Shown piece after piece: positions 41,895-51,398 of a stretch of DNA of 64,000 bases (the first letter of the stretch is position 1; the number at the start of each line of letters is the position of its first letter). Position numbers and translations under genes: made by a program. This DNA is from Amycolatopsis sp. 2-15 (GTDB taxonomy: Bacteria; Actinomycetota; Actinomycetes; Mycobacteriales; Pseudonocardiaceae): contig NZ_CP127294.1 in NCBI RefSeq assembly GCF_030285625.1, positions 3,482,001-3,546,000 on the forward strand, read 5' to 3'. The notes under the pieces are model-generated. The model worked only from the letters and a program-made list of their open reading frames with translations. It searched no databases and was not told the DNA's origin.

Positions 41895-43925
41895 ATGATC
41901 GGAGTAGACGTCGGCGGCACGTTCACGGACGTGGTGGCGATCGCCGATGGCGAGATCAAAACCGTCAAGGTCGCCACGGACGTGCGCACGACCGAACGCG
42001 GTGTGCTGCGCGGTGCCGAAGAGGTCGGCGTGAGCACGTCCGCGGTCTTCAACCACGCCAGCACCCACGGCCTCAACGCGATCATCACGCGGCGGCTGCC
42101 GAAGATCGCTTTCCTGACCACGCTGGGACACCGGGACATCCTCGACATCGGCCGCACCTGGCGCCCGGTCGAAGGCCTGACGAACCCCGCGTGGCGCCGC
42201 TCCTACGGCGACGCGAACCGGCCGCTCGTGCCCCGGTACCTCCGGCGCGGCATCCGCGAGCGGCTCACCGCCGACGGCGGCATCCTGATCCAGCTCGACG
42301 AGGACCACGCCCGCGAAGAACTCGCGGTGCTGCGCAAATGCGGCGTCGAAGGTGTGGCCATCTGCCTCATCAACGCCTACGTGAACAACCATCACGAAGA
42401 GCGCCTGCGTCAGCTCGTGCACGAGGAGCTCGGCGACATCCCGGTGTCGATCTCAAGCGAGGTCTCCCCGCTCGCCAAGGAGTTCGCGCGTGCGTCGACC
42501 ACGGTCGTCGACGTCTTCATGCGGCTGACGTACGACGCGTACACCAAGCGCCTCGACTCCGGCCTGCGCGACCTCGGCTTCACCGGCGACCTCAACTTCG
42601 CCGACTGCGCCGCGCAGCTCGTGCGCTCCGACGTCGCGATGGAGCACCCGTTCCGCATCGTGTTCGCCGGTCCCGCGGCGGGAACCGTGTCCAGCGCCCA
42701 CTTCGGCGGTCTGATCGGCGCCGGAAACCTGTTGTGCGCGGACGTCGGCGGCACCTCGTGCGACATCAGCATGGTCAGTGACGGCAAGCCGTTCGTGAAC
42801 ACGACGTTCGAGCTCGAACACGACCTGATCGTGAACGCACTGTCCAACGAGGTCTCCAGCATCGGCGCCGGCGGCGGCAGCCTCGTCACGATCAACCCGG
42901 CCGGTGAGCTCAAGGTCGGCCCGGGCAGCGCGGGCGCCGACCCCGGCCCCGCGTGCTACGGCCTCGGCGGCCAGCAGCCGACGACCACCGACACCTGCCT
43001 GCTGATGGGCATCATCGACCCCGACGGGTTCGCCGGCGGCCGCATGAAGCTCGACCCGGACCTGTCCCGGCAAGCCTTCGAAGCGCTCGACTCGAAGCTG
43101 TCGTTCGAGCAGCGCGTGAGCTACGCGTTCAACATCGGCGTGAACAACATCGCCGAGGGCGTCGTGAACATCGCCATCCAGCACGGTGTCGACCCGCGCG
43201 ACTACAGCCTCGTCGCGTACGGCGCCGCCGGCCCGATGCTGCTGCCGGCGGTGCTCGACCTCGTGCACGCGGCCGAAGTCATCGTGCCGCCGCACCCGGG
43301 CCTGTTCTCCGCGCTGGGTCTCGTCAGCTCCGACCTCGTCTACGCCGACAGCCGCAGTGCCTACACGCTGCTCACCTCGGAAGCGGCCGAGCAGGTCGAC
43401 AAGGTCTACCACTCCATGGAAGAGCGGCTGCGCGAACGCCTGCAGGAGAAGGACCGCGACAACATCGAGTTCGTCCGCAGCTTCGACGGCCGCCTCGCCG
43501 GCCAGACGTGGGAGACGCCGTTCATCGGCGTGCCCGCGGGCACGATCGACGCGGACGCTGTCGCGACGATGGTCGCGAACTTCCACGAGGCCTACGCCGA
43601 GCGCTCGGGCAACAAGTTCGAGGCGCTGCCCGTGCAGGGCGTGACCTACCGCGTCCAGGCCGTCGCGAAGGCCGACAAGGTCGAGTACCCGAAGATCCCG
43701 GAGCGCGCCGCGGGCGAGACCCTGCAGCCCACGCGCACGCTGAAGATCCGCTACCTCACCGACGACGTCCTCGACGCCGGCGAGTACCAGCGCGCCGACC
43801 TCCGCGTCGGCGACCAGGTTCCCGGCCCCGCGGTCGTCCGCGAACCGCTGTCCACCACGTTCCTCGTCCCGGGTCAGGTCGCGACCGTCGGGACCTACGG
43901 CGAGCTGCGCATCCGGAAGGCGTGA
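41895..43925 (+). CDS. hyuA: HyuA-type subunit, acetone/acetophenone carboxylase-like
   Basis: A 676-residue member of the hydantoinase/oxoprolinase A family with the ASKHA-type phosphate loop IGVDVGGTFTDVVAI at its start, a central VGGTSCDISMVSDG and SSIGAGGGSL. In acetone carboxylase and acetophenone carboxylase this subunit uses ATP to activate the ketone or bicarbonate; N-methylhydantoinase and 5-oxoprolinase are the alternatives. The neighbouring alcohol-dehydrogenase-like SDRs and CoA ligase favour a ketone carboxylase. ATG 41895 is chosen at the conserved N-terminus. It is followed by hyuB after 3 nt. Confidence 0.88.
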   Translation: MIGVDVGGTFTDVVAIADGEIKTVKVATDVRTTERGVLRGAEEVGVSTSAVFNHASTHGLNAIITRRLPKIAFLTTLGHRDILDIGRTWRPVEGLTNPAWRRSYGDANRPLVPRYLRRGIRERLTADGGILIQLDEDHAREELAVLRKCGVEGVAICLINAYVNNHHEERLRQLVHEELGDIPVSISSEVSPLAKEFARASTTVVDVFMRLTYDAYTKRLDSGLRDLGFTGDLNFADCAAQLVRSDVAMEHPFRIVFAGPAAGTVSSAHFGGLIGAGNLLCADVGGTSCDISMVSDGKPFVNTTFELEHDLIVNALSNEVSSIGAGGGSLVTINPAGELKVGPGSAGADPGPACYGLGGQQPTTTDTCLLMGIIDPDGFAGGRMKLDPDLSRQAFEALDSKLSFEQRVSYAFNIGVNNIAEGVVNIAIQHGVDPRDYSLVAYGAAGPMLLPAVLDLVHAAEVIVPPHPGLFSALGLVSSDLVYADSRSAYTLLTSEAAEQVDKVYHSMEERLRERLQEKDRDNIEFVRSFDGRLAGQTWETPFIGVPAGTIDADAVATMVANFHEAYAERSGNKFEALPVQGVTYRVQAVAKADKVEYPKIPERAAGETLQPTRTLKIRYLTDDVLDAGEYQRADLRVGDQVPGPAVVREPLSTTFLVPGQVATVGTYGELRIRKA

Positions 43926-43928
43926 ACC

Positions 43929-45857
43929 ATGACCTCTCTGAAGGACCTCGACGACGCCCAGTTCGCCGAGCTGTACGGCTCCGACCGCTTCACCGCGTCG
44001 GTCCTGTCGAGCCGCATGCGCTACATCGTGCAGCACATGTGCACCGGCCTGCTCAACAACGCGTTCTCGCTCATCCTGCGTGACTGGTACGACTTCGCGG
44101 CGACGATCTCCGGCCCGCCGGAGCAGAACTACCCGATGTCCTCGGTGAGCAACAGCCTCGCGATGTTCCTCGGAACCATGTCCGAGGCCGTGCGCAACAC
44201 CATCGAGGAGTACGGCCCGGAGAACCTCGAGCCGGGTGACGTGATCATCTGCAACGACCCGTACCGCGCGGGCAATCACGTGAACGACATCTGCTTCATC
44301 CGCCCGGTGTTCCACGAGGGCAAGCTGATCTCCCTCGTCACACTGCGCGCGCACCAGCTCGACATGGGCGGCGTGGTTCCGGCGGGCTTCTCCGGCACGA
44401 AGCACAACGTGTATGAGAACGGCCTCGTGATCGCGCCGATGCAGCTGTACAAGAACGACAAGCCGGTGAAGTCGGCGTTCAACCTGATCTTCGACAACGC
44501 CCGCTTCTGCGCGCTGCTGCTGCCGGACATCAAAACGATCTACCAGAACCTGCTGCTCGGCGAGAAGCTGATCCTGGAGAGCGTGGAGCGCTACGGCGCC
44601 GAGGCGTACCTCGGGGCGATCCGCTACTCCACCGACGTGTCGGCCGAGTCCATGAGCAACGCGCTGGCGGAGCTGCCCGACGGGGTGTACGAGGCCGAGG
44701 AAGGCATCGACTGCGACGGCGTCGACGACACCGTCGAATACAAGATCCGGCTGAAGATCACCAAGGCCGCCGACCGGATGGAACTCGATTTCTCGGGCAC
44801 CTCGCCGCAGGCGCGCACGTCGATCAACGCCGGCATCCTCGACACGAAGACCGCCGTCGGCGTCGCGCTGAAGTTCCTCATCGACCCGGCCACGCCGTTC
44901 ACCTCGGGCGCCTACCGGCCGATCGACATCGTGCTGCCGGCCGGCACGTTCATCAGCGCCACCCCGCCCGACGGCGCGGTGTTCCTGTACTGGGAAAGCA
45001 CGGGACCGGTGCTGCTCGCGGTGTTCCGTGCGCTGGAGAAGGCGCTGGGCCGCAAGGCCGTCGGCGGTGACTACGGCTCGCTGAACATCCACAACGCCAA
45101 CGGTGTGCTCGCCGACGGAACCCCATGGGTCACCACTGCCCAGTGCGGCGGCGAGCACGGGCCGTGGGGCGCGACGGAAGCGGGCGACGCGGACAGCTAC
45201 TCCGTGGTCTACCAGGCCAACAACCTGGACCCGGCCACGGAAGCCATCGAGTCCGAGCTGCCGGCCGTGGTGCTGCGCAAGGAGTACGCGCCGGACAGCG
45301 GCGGCGCGGGCGACAACCGTGGTGGTGCGGCCGTGCTCAAGGACACGCTGTACCTGACGGACGCGGAACACTGGTCGAGCCCGTTGCACACCAAGACCGC
45401 GAGCGGTGTCGGGGTCTACGGCGGCGAGGCCGGCGCGCTCGGCGCGACCTGGGTGTTCCACCCGGACTACAAGAACGTCACCAAGGACAAGGACCTCATC
45501 GGTACCGAACCCGAGGTCTACGCGGGCGCCACGCCGGTCGCCGGGATGCTCGACCCGAAGACCAAGACCGTGGATCCGGACGGCGAGTACTTCTACTTCG
45601 CCAGCACGCCGGTGTGGCACACCAAGCCCAACGCGGTGTTCCGCTACCTCACCAACGGTGGTGGGGGCTGGGGTTCGCCGCTGCAGCGTGACCCCGAACG
45701 CGTGCGCCGCGACGTGCGCGACGAGTACGTGACCATCGAGGGCGCGTACCGCGACTACGGCGTGGTGATCTCCGGCGACCCGCACGGTGACCCGGAGAAC
45801 CTGAAGATCGACCAGGAAGCCACCGCCAAGCGCCGCGCCGAGCTGGCCGCGAAGTAG
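43929..45857 (+). CDS. hyuB: HyuB-type subunit, acetone/acetophenone carboxylase-like
   Basis: A 642-residue hydantoinase B/oxoprolinase family protein with GDVIICNDPYRAGNHVNDIC, the following LRAHQLDMGG and the C-terminal GGGGWGSPLQRDPERVRRDV. It forms the heteromer with HyuA. The length is slightly below the alpha subunit of acetone carboxylase. Its start lies 3 nt after the hyuA stop, so equal expression is expected. Confidence 0.9.
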   Translation: MTSLKDLDDAQFAELYGSDRFTASVLSSRMRYIVQHMCTGLLNNAFSLILRDWYDFAATISGPPEQNYPMSSVSNSLAMFLGTMSEAVRNTIEEYGPENLEPGDVIICNDPYRAGNHVNDICFIRPVFHEGKLISLVTLRAHQLDMGGVVPAGFSGTKHNVYENGLVIAPMQLYKNDKPVKSAFNLIFDNARFCALLLPDIKTIYQNLLLGEKLILESVERYGAEAYLGAIRYSTDVSAESMSNALAELPDGVYEAEEGIDCDGVDDTVEYKIRLKITKAADRMELDFSGTSPQARTSINAGILDTKTAVGVALKFLIDPATPFTSGAYRPIDIVLPAGTFISATPPDGAVFLYWESTGPVLLAVFRALEKALGRKAVGGDYGSLNIHNANGVLADGTPWVTTAQCGGEHGPWGATEAGDADSYSVVYQANNLDPATEAIESELPAVVLRKEYAPDSGGAGDNRGGAAVLKDTLYLTDAEHWSSPLHTKTASGVGVYGGEAGALGATWVFHPDYKNVTKDKDLIGTEPEVYAGATPVAGMLDPKTKTVDPDGEYFYFASTPVWHTKPNAVFRYLTNGGGGWGSPLQRDPERVRRDVRDEYVTIEGAYRDYGVVISGDPHGDPENLKIDQEATAKRRAELAAK

Positions 45858-45868
45858 GGGAGGAACCG

Positions 45869-46264
45869 TTGTCCGAGAACGGGACTGACGTCGACCGGCA
45901 GAACAAGCTGCGGGAGACCTTTCTCGCCGAGCGCGGGTACTGGAACACGTTCTGGGAAGGGCTGCTGAGCCTGGACCCGGACTTCTTCGAGGCGTACCTG
46001 AACTTTTCGGCCGTGCCGTGGCGCAAGGGGGTGCTGGAGCCGAAGGTCAAGGAGCTGATCTACACCGCGATCGACGCGTCCACCACGCACCTCTACGAGC
46101 CCGGGCTGCGCCAGCACATCCGCAACGCCCTCGGGTACGGGGCCACCAAGGAGGAGATCATGGAGGTGCTGGAGCTCACGAGCGTGCTCGGAATCCACAC
46201 CTGCACCCTCGGGGTTCCCGTGCTGATGGAGGAACTGGCGGCGCACGAGCAGAAGTCGGCGTGA
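45869..46264 (+). CDS. Carboxymuconolactone decarboxylase/AhpD-family protein
   Basis: A 131-residue CMD-family helical protein. EPKVKELIYTAIDAS, LRQHIRNALGYGATKEEIME and LELTSVLGIHTC follow the family pattern. The redox CxxC of AhpD-type members is replaced by STTHLYEPG, so it is not a peroxidase reductant and may be a lyase, decarboxylase or structural partner. It starts with TTG, 6 nt after GGGGAGG. It sits inside the carboxylase operon and overlaps the next SDR by 4 nt. Confidence 0.85.
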   Translation: MSENGTDVDRQNKLRETFLAERGYWNTFWEGLLSLDPDFFEAYLNFSAVPWRKGVLEPKVKELIYTAIDASTTHLYEPGLRQHIRNALGYGATKEEIMEVLELTSVLGIHTCTLGVPVLMEELAAHEQKSA

Positions 46265-47019
46265 GCCACGGAGTACTCGACCCGCGCGGCCCGGCGACCC
46301 TGGCCGGGGCGCGCGCGGTCGTGACCGGCGCGGCGCGCGGGATCGGCAGCCGGATCGCGGTGGAGCTCGCACTTGCCGGGGCCCACGTCACGGTGCTCGA
46401 CGCCCGGGATCCCGCCGAGACCGTCGCCGAGATCACCGAGGCCGGCGGTTCCGCCGCCGGACTGGTGGTCGATGTCACCGACCGCACCGCCGCCGCCTCG
46501 GCCATGGCCGAGGCGGCGGGGCCGGGCCGACGGCTTGACGCGCTGGTGACGTGCGCGGCGATCTACGGCGAGACGATGCGGCTCGACGAGGTCTCGGAGT
46601 CCGAAGTGGACGCGGTGCTCGGGGTGAACGTCAAGGGCACACTGTGGTGCATCGGCGGCGCACTGCCGTTCCTGCGTGGCCACAACGCGCGCGTCGTGTG
46701 CATCGGTTCCGTGGCGGGCAAGGTCGGCGGCGTGCTCGCCGGCCCGCACTACGTGGCCAGCAAGGGTGCCGTTCACGCCGTGGTGAAGTGGCTCGCGAAA
46801 ACCGAGGCCCGCAACGGGATCGTCGCCAACGCCGTGGCGCCGGGCGTGGTGGACACGGACATGATCGTGGGCAAGGGGTATTCCGACGACTACAACCCGC
46901 TCGGCCGGCTGGCGCGGCCCGAAGAGATCGCGCGCGTGGCGGCCTTCCTGGCCTCGCCTGCGGCGAGCTACATGACGGGTGCGGTAGTCGACGTCAACGG
47001 GGGTTACGCGATGGGCTGA
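46261..47019 (+). CDS. Short-chain dehydrogenase, operon SDR 1
   Basis: A 252-residue classical SDR: TGAARGIG, the catalytic Ser in CIGSVAGK, YVASK and the final YMTGAVVDVNGGYAMG. The usual NNAG is changed to TCAAIYG. GTG 46261 overlaps the stop of the CMD gene. As one of three SDRs in the operon it may oxidise a secondary alcohol to the ketone to be carboxylated, or reduce a 3-oxoacyl-CoA. Confidence 0.92.
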   Translation: MSHGVLDPRGPATLAGARAVVTGAARGIGSRIAVELALAGAHVTVLDARDPAETVAEITEAGGSAAGLVVDVTDRTAAASAMAEAAGPGRRLDALVTCAAIYGETMRLDEVSESEVDAVLGVNVKGTLWCIGGALPFLRGHNARVVCIGSVAGKVGGVLAGPHYVASKGAVHAVVKWLAKTEARNGIVANAVAPGVVDTDMIVGKGYSDDYNPLGRLARPEEIARVAAFLASPAASYMTGAVVDVNGGYAMG

Positions 47020-47043
47020 GTGCCCCGCGGAAGGAGATCCACT

Positions 47044-47832
47044 GTGGACAAGACAGGCTTCGCGGTCGTCACCGGGGCGGGCTCCGGGATCGGCCGCGCC
47101 TGCGCGCTGCGCCTCGCCGAGGACGGCCGGCCGCTCGTGCTGCTCGACTCCGACGGCGCGGCGGCCGAGCGCACGGCGAAGGAACTTCCCGTGGCCGCGG
47201 CCGCGTTCGCGGTCGACGTCACCGACGAGGAGGCCGTGGCCGACGCGGTGCGCCAGGCCGTCGACCGGTTCGGCCCGCCGAAGGTGCTGGTGAACGCGGC
47301 GGGAATCATCATCCGCAAGAAGCTGCTTGAGTCCAGCGTGGACGAGTGGCGGCGGGTGCTCGACGTGAACCTCACCGGGTACTTCATCCTGCTCAAGCAG
47401 GTGATTCCGGCGATGGCGGCGGGTGGTGGCGGCTCGATCGTGCAGATCGCGTCGATCGCCGGGCACACCGGATATGGCTTTTCGTCGTACACGGCGGCGA
47501 AAGGTGGGGTGCTGGCGCTGACGAAGCAGCTGGCCGCCGAGCTGGCCGCCGACGGGATCCGCATCAACTCCGTGAGTCCCGGCGTCGTCCACAGCGGACT
47601 GAACCGCGACACGCTGGGCAACGAGAACATCCGCGCGGCCACGGTGGCCAACACGCCGCTGGGCCGCATCGGCGAGCCGGACGACATCGCGCGCGTGGTG
47701 GCGTTCCTGGCGGGGCCGGGCGCGGACTACGTCACGGGCACCGACCTGGTCGCCGACGGCGGCATGATCAGCACCATCCACTGGGGATCGGCCGGAGGCG
47801 AGCTGCACAGCTTCCACGCACAGGAGCGCTGA
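47044..47832 (+). CDS. Short-chain dehydrogenase, operon SDR 2
   Basis: A 262-residue SDR with TGAGSGIG, NAAG, the catalytic Ser in QIASIAGHTG, and Tyr/Lys in YTAAK. GTG 47044 has AAGGAG 7 nt upstream and is preferred to the GTG at 47020. The stop overlaps the ligase start by one base (TGATG), so translation is coupled. Confidence 0.92.
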   Translation: MDKTGFAVVTGAGSGIGRACALRLAEDGRPLVLLDSDGAAAERTAKELPVAAAAFAVDVTDEEAVADAVRQAVDRFGPPKVLVNAAGIIIRKKLLESSVDEWRRVLDVNLTGYFILLKQVIPAMAAGGGGSIVQIASIAGHTGYGFSSYTAAKGGVLALTKQLAAELAADGIRINSVSPGVVHSGLNRDTLGNENIRAATVANTPLGRIGEPDDIARVVAFLAGPGADYVTGTDLVADGGMISTIHWGSAGGELHSFHAQER

Positions 47833-49337
47833 TGTCGAACTTCGCCACGATCCTCGACCACAACACCGGTCGATACCCGGACAAAGTCGTGCTCAGCCAG
47901 GGTTCGCGGTCTTTGACGAACCGTGAGCTGCTCGCCCGCGTCGACGCGCTGGCGTCCGGGCTCGCGGAGCTGGGCATCGGCCGCGGTGACGTCGTCGGGC
48001 TGCTGCTGTACAACCACCTCGAGTTCCTGGAGGCGGTTTTCGCGGTGAACCGGATCGGGGCGGCGTTCCTTCCGCTCAACTACCGGCTCTCACCCGAGGA
48101 ATGGCGCTACATCCTCGAACACTCGGGTGCGGTGGCGTTGCTGACGGAGCCGGAGTTCCAGTCCGCTGTGGACGCTCTGCCGTTGCCCGGTCTGAAGCAG
48201 CGGCTGCTGCTCGGCGGCAGTGTTTCGGGCTGGACGTCGTACGAGGACCTGGTGGACACGAACTTCGGCCGTGCGGTGACGCCGGCGTCGGTCGGCGCCG
48301 ACGACCTGCAGCGGCTGATGTACACGTCCGGCACGACCTCGCGGCCGAAGGGTGTGCAGATCACGCACGGGAACCTGGCGTGGAAGAACCTCGGCCACCT
48401 CGTCGAGTTCGGCATCACCGCCCAGGACGTGACGTTGGTGTGCGGGCCGCTGTACCACGTCGGCGGGTTCGACCTGCCCGGCGTCGGCACGCTGCACGCG
48501 GGCGGTTCGCTGATCGTGCTGCGGAAGTTCGACGCGGCCGAGGTCGTGGACACGATCGAACGCGAACGGCCGACCAACATCTGGCTGGCGCCCTCGATGA
48601 TGAACGCGATCCTGCAGCTGCCCGGCATCCTGGAGCGCGACACGTCGTCGATCCGGTTCATCATCGGCGGCGGGGAGAAGATGCCGGTGCCGTTGGTGGA
48701 GAAGATCCTCGCCGCGTTCCCGAAAGCGTGGTTCTCCGACGCGTACGGGCTCACCGAAACCGTGTCGGGCGACACCTTCAACGACCCGGGGCACATGCTG
48801 GCCAAGGTCGGTTCGGTCGGGCGGCCGGTGGTGCACCTGGAAGTCCGGATCGTCGACGAGGCCGGGGCGCCGCTGCCCACCGGCGAGTTGGGTGAGATCG
48901 CGTTGCGCGGGCCCAAGGTGAGCATCGGGTACTGGCGCGACGAGGCCGCGACGGCCAAGGCGTTCCGCGACGGCTGGTTCCACACCGGCGACGTCGGACG
49001 GCTCGACGAGGACGGCTATCTGTATGTCGAGGACCGCAAGAAGGACATGATCGTGTCCGGCGGCGAGAACATCGCGACGCCGGAGGTGGAGCGCGTGCTC
49101 TACGAGCACCCGGACGTCGTCGAGGCGGCGGTGGTCGGCATGGGCCATCCACGGTGGGGTGAGGTGCCGCAGGCATTCGTAGTGCTGCGCCCGGGTGCGG
49201 CGCGCGACCGGGACGCGCTGGTGGCGTTCTGCCGGGAGCGGCTGGCGAAGTTCAAGGTGCCGGCGGACCTGGTGTTTCTCGACGAGCTGCCGCGGACGCC
49301 GTCGGGCAAGGTGCTGAAAAGGAATCTGCGCGGATGA
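47832..49337 (+). CDS. AMP-forming acyl-CoA ligase of the carboxylase operon
   Basis: A 501-residue acid:CoA ligase with the adenylation motif LMYTSGTTSRPKGVQITH, DAYGLTET, WFHTGDVGRLDEDGYL, DRKKDMIVSGGEN and the catalytic Lys in PRTPSGKVLKRNLRG. Medium-size ligases like this accept short, branched or aromatic acids. In aceto(phen)one degradation the carboxylase product, a 3-oxoacid, is activated to its CoA ester by such a ligase; the gene order here parallels that logic. Confidence 0.93.
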   Translation: MSNFATILDHNTGRYPDKVVLSQGSRSLTNRELLARVDALASGLAELGIGRGDVVGLLLYNHLEFLEAVFAVNRIGAAFLPLNYRLSPEEWRYILEHSGAVALLTEPEFQSAVDALPLPGLKQRLLLGGSVSGWTSYEDLVDTNFGRAVTPASVGADDLQRLMYTSGTTSRPKGVQITHGNLAWKNLGHLVEFGITAQDVTLVCGPLYHVGGFDLPGVGTLHAGGSLIVLRKFDAAEVVDTIERERPTNIWLAPSMMNAILQLPGILERDTSSIRFIIGGGEKMPVPLVEKILAAFPKAWFSDAYGLTETVSGDTFNDPGHMLAKVGSVGRPVVHLEVRIVDEAGAPLPTGELGEIALRGPKVSIGYWRDEAATAKAFRDGWFHTGDVGRLDEDGYLYVEDRKKDMIVSGGENIATPEVERVLYEHPDVVEAAVVGMGHPRWGEVPQAFVVLRPGAARDRDALVAFCRERLAKFKVPADLVFLDELPRTPSGKVLKRNLRG

Positions 49338-50077
49338 ACGAGTTCGACCTGACGGGAAAGGTCGCCTGGGTGACGGGCGCCGGCAAGGGCCTGGGCCGGG
49401 CGATCGCGGTCGCCTTGGCCTCGGCCGGAGCGACGCTGGCCGTAACCTCGCGGACCGAGGACGACCTCACGTCGTTGGCGGCGGAGGTCGGCGGGGCTCT
49501 GGTGCTGCCGGGTTCGGTTTCAGATCCGTCCTTTGCGGACAGTGCCGTTTCCCGGATCGTCTCCGACCACGGGCGCTTGGACGTGTGCGTGACCGCGGCC
49601 GGGATCAGCCCGACCTTCCGGCGCAGCGAGCAGGGTAGTGACGACGTCTGGGCACATGTGCTGGACGTGAACCTGTCAGGCACGTACTACTGCGCCCGCG
49701 CCGCCGGGCGGCAGATGCTCACGCAGGGTGCGGGGTCGATCATCACGGTGTCGTCGGTGCACGCGCGCACCGGTTTCGACCGCATCGCCGCCTACGCCGC
49801 GAGCAAGGGTGGTGTCGAGGCGCTGTCGCGGGTGCTCGCCGTGGAGTGGGCGCCGAAGGGTGTGCGTGTGAACGTGCTGGCGCCGGGCTACTTCCACACC
49901 GATCTGTCCGAGGGCCTCGTCGCCAGCAAGTGGGGCGAGCGGATCCTGGCGAACATTCCGCAGAACCGCGTGGCGTCGCCGCCGGAACTCGGTGGTGCGG
50001 CGGTGTATCTGGCGTCGGACGCGTCTTCATACACGACCGGCTCGACGCTCACTGTGGACGGTGGCTGGACGGCGTAA
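49334..50077 (+). CDS. Short-chain dehydrogenase, operon SDR 3
   Basis: A 247-residue SDR with TGAGKGLG, the catalytic Ser in VSSVHARTG, and YAASK. Its ATG overlaps the ligase stop (ATGA). It ends the eight-gene operon and overlaps the convergent ABC-2-type permease gene by 29 nt. Confidence 0.92.
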   Translation: MNEFDLTGKVAWVTGAGKGLGRAIAVALASAGATLAVTSRTEDDLTSLAAEVGGALVLPGSVSDPSFADSAVSRIVSDHGRLDVCVTAAGISPTFRRSEQGSDDVWAHVLDVNLSGTYYCARAAGRQMLTQGAGSIITVSSVHARTGFDRIAAYAASKGGVEALSRVLAVEWAPKGVRVNVLAPGYFHTDLSEGLVASKWGERILANIPQNRVASPPELGGAAVYLASDASSYTTGSTLTVDGGWTA

Positions 50078-51383
50078 GAGCCGGCTCCGGGGCGAGCACG
50101 AAGTCTTCGCGGCGGAAAACGCCTTCGCGGAAGAACGTCCGGCGTGCGGTGGGTTGCCGGCCGGGCGCGGTCACCACGAGGTCCACGAACTGCTCAGGCA
50201 GTCCGCCGACGGCGAAGGCACCCTCGGCGTCGGCGGTGGTCCGCACGAGCTGCCGGCCTTTTCCGTCGGTGACGGTGAGGATCGCGCCGCCGACGCGCTC
50301 GCCGGTGGTGGAGCGCACGGTGCCGATCAGCATGGGCACGAGCTCGCCGAAGCGGTGGCCGTGGGTCGGGAGGGCCGTGGGCCGCGGCATCTCGAGCACG
50401 GGATCTTCCACCGGCGGCTGGGTTTCCGTAGTGGACTGCCGGCGAACCCGCAGCGCGTGACCCGCGTTCAGGGCGATACCGAGCGCGAGCCAGGCACACA
50501 GCACCAGGACGTGTCCTGCGACGCCGGTGCCGTGGAAGTAGAAGACGCCGCGCAGTGCGTCGTTAAGATTGCCCATCGGCAGGATCGGGTGCAGGGCGCG
50601 GAACAGCGCGGGCTGCATCTGCGGCGGGATGATGCCGCCGCTGGACGCGGAGCTGAAGATGACGAACAGCGTGACCGCGACGCCGGGGAAGAACTGCTTG
50701 AAGATCGGCACGAGGCCTTGGGAGACCAGGGAAACCACGAGGCTCGCCAGGAACGCGAGCGGGATCGCGACCGGGTCGCCCGGGATCACGTCCATGGCGT
50801 GGGCGATGAGGAAGCCCGCCACCGACAGGAACGCCGCCCAGCCGACGAACGTGAGCATCCGCGCGCGGCGGCTGAGCCCGACCGCGCGCAGCAGCATCAT
50901 GACGATGAAGTAGCTCGGCAGGCTCCACGCGGTCAGCAGGTAGAACAGTCCATTGCCCAGCGGGTCGCCGGCGACGGTCGGCGCGAGGTCGACGACGGTG
51001 AGCTTCCCGTTGGCCAGGGGTGTGAACGTCTGGGTGAGCAGTGACTGGAGGGTGAAGCCGTTGGCTTTGGCGACGTAGAGCACGGGGTGTGTTGAGTCCG
51101 GTGCGAAGGCCCCGCTGGTGGTGCGGTCGAGCACGGCTTCGCGGGCCGCTTGCGCGTCGGGCACGGCGACCACGTGGAACCCATCGGGGCTCACTTTGTC
51201 GAGCTGGCTTTGCACGCGGATCGCGGCCGCCGGGTCGGCGACGGCCACCGGCACCTCGTGCGGCTGCGGCCGGTGGAAGGCGGCGAGATAAACCACGGCA
51301 AAACCGAGAAAAAGGACAACGGGGAACCAAAGGTTCTCGGCGAGGGTGCGGGTGATCGAGGGCTTGGCCAGTTCTTCCGCCAT
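50049..51383 (-). CDS. ABC-2/YhgE-type membrane protein with C-terminal Ig-like domain
   Basis: A 444-residue integral membrane protein. One helix near residues 20-38 is followed by an extracytoplasmic domain of about 120 residues, then five to six helices (SLPSYFIVMMLLRAVGL, GWAAFLSVAGFLIAHAM, AIPLAFLASLVVSLVSQGLV), the layout of the YhgE/Pip or ABC-2 exporter family. Unusually the last 110 residues form a carboxypeptidase-regulatory-like beta domain (LIGTVRSTTGERVGGAILTV, TTADAEGAFAVGGLP). No ATPase gene is adjacent. Divergent from a TetR gene with a shared operator. Confidence 0.82.
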   Translation of the reverse strand: MAEELAKPSITRTLAENLWFPVVLFLGFAVVYLAAFHRPQPHEVPVAVADPAAAIRVQSQLDKVSPDGFHVVAVPDAQAAREAVLDRTTSGAFAPDSTHPVLYVAKANGFTLQSLLTQTFTPLANGKLTVVDLAPTVAGDPLGNGLFYLLTAWSLPSYFIVMMLLRAVGLSRRARMLTFVGWAAFLSVAGFLIAHAMDVIPGDPVAIPLAFLASLVVSLVSQGLVPIFKQFFPGVAVTLFVIFSSASSGGIIPPQMQPALFRALHPILPMGNLNDALRGVFYFHGTGVAGHVLVLCAWLALGIALNAGHALRVRRQSTTETQPPVEDPVLEMPRPTALPTHGHRFGELVPMLIGTVRSTTGERVGGAILTVTDGKGRQLVRTTADAEGAFAVGGLPEQFVDLVVTAPGRQPTARRTFFREGVFRREDFVLAPEPALTPSSHRPQ

Positions 51384-51398
51384 GGCCGTCACATTATC

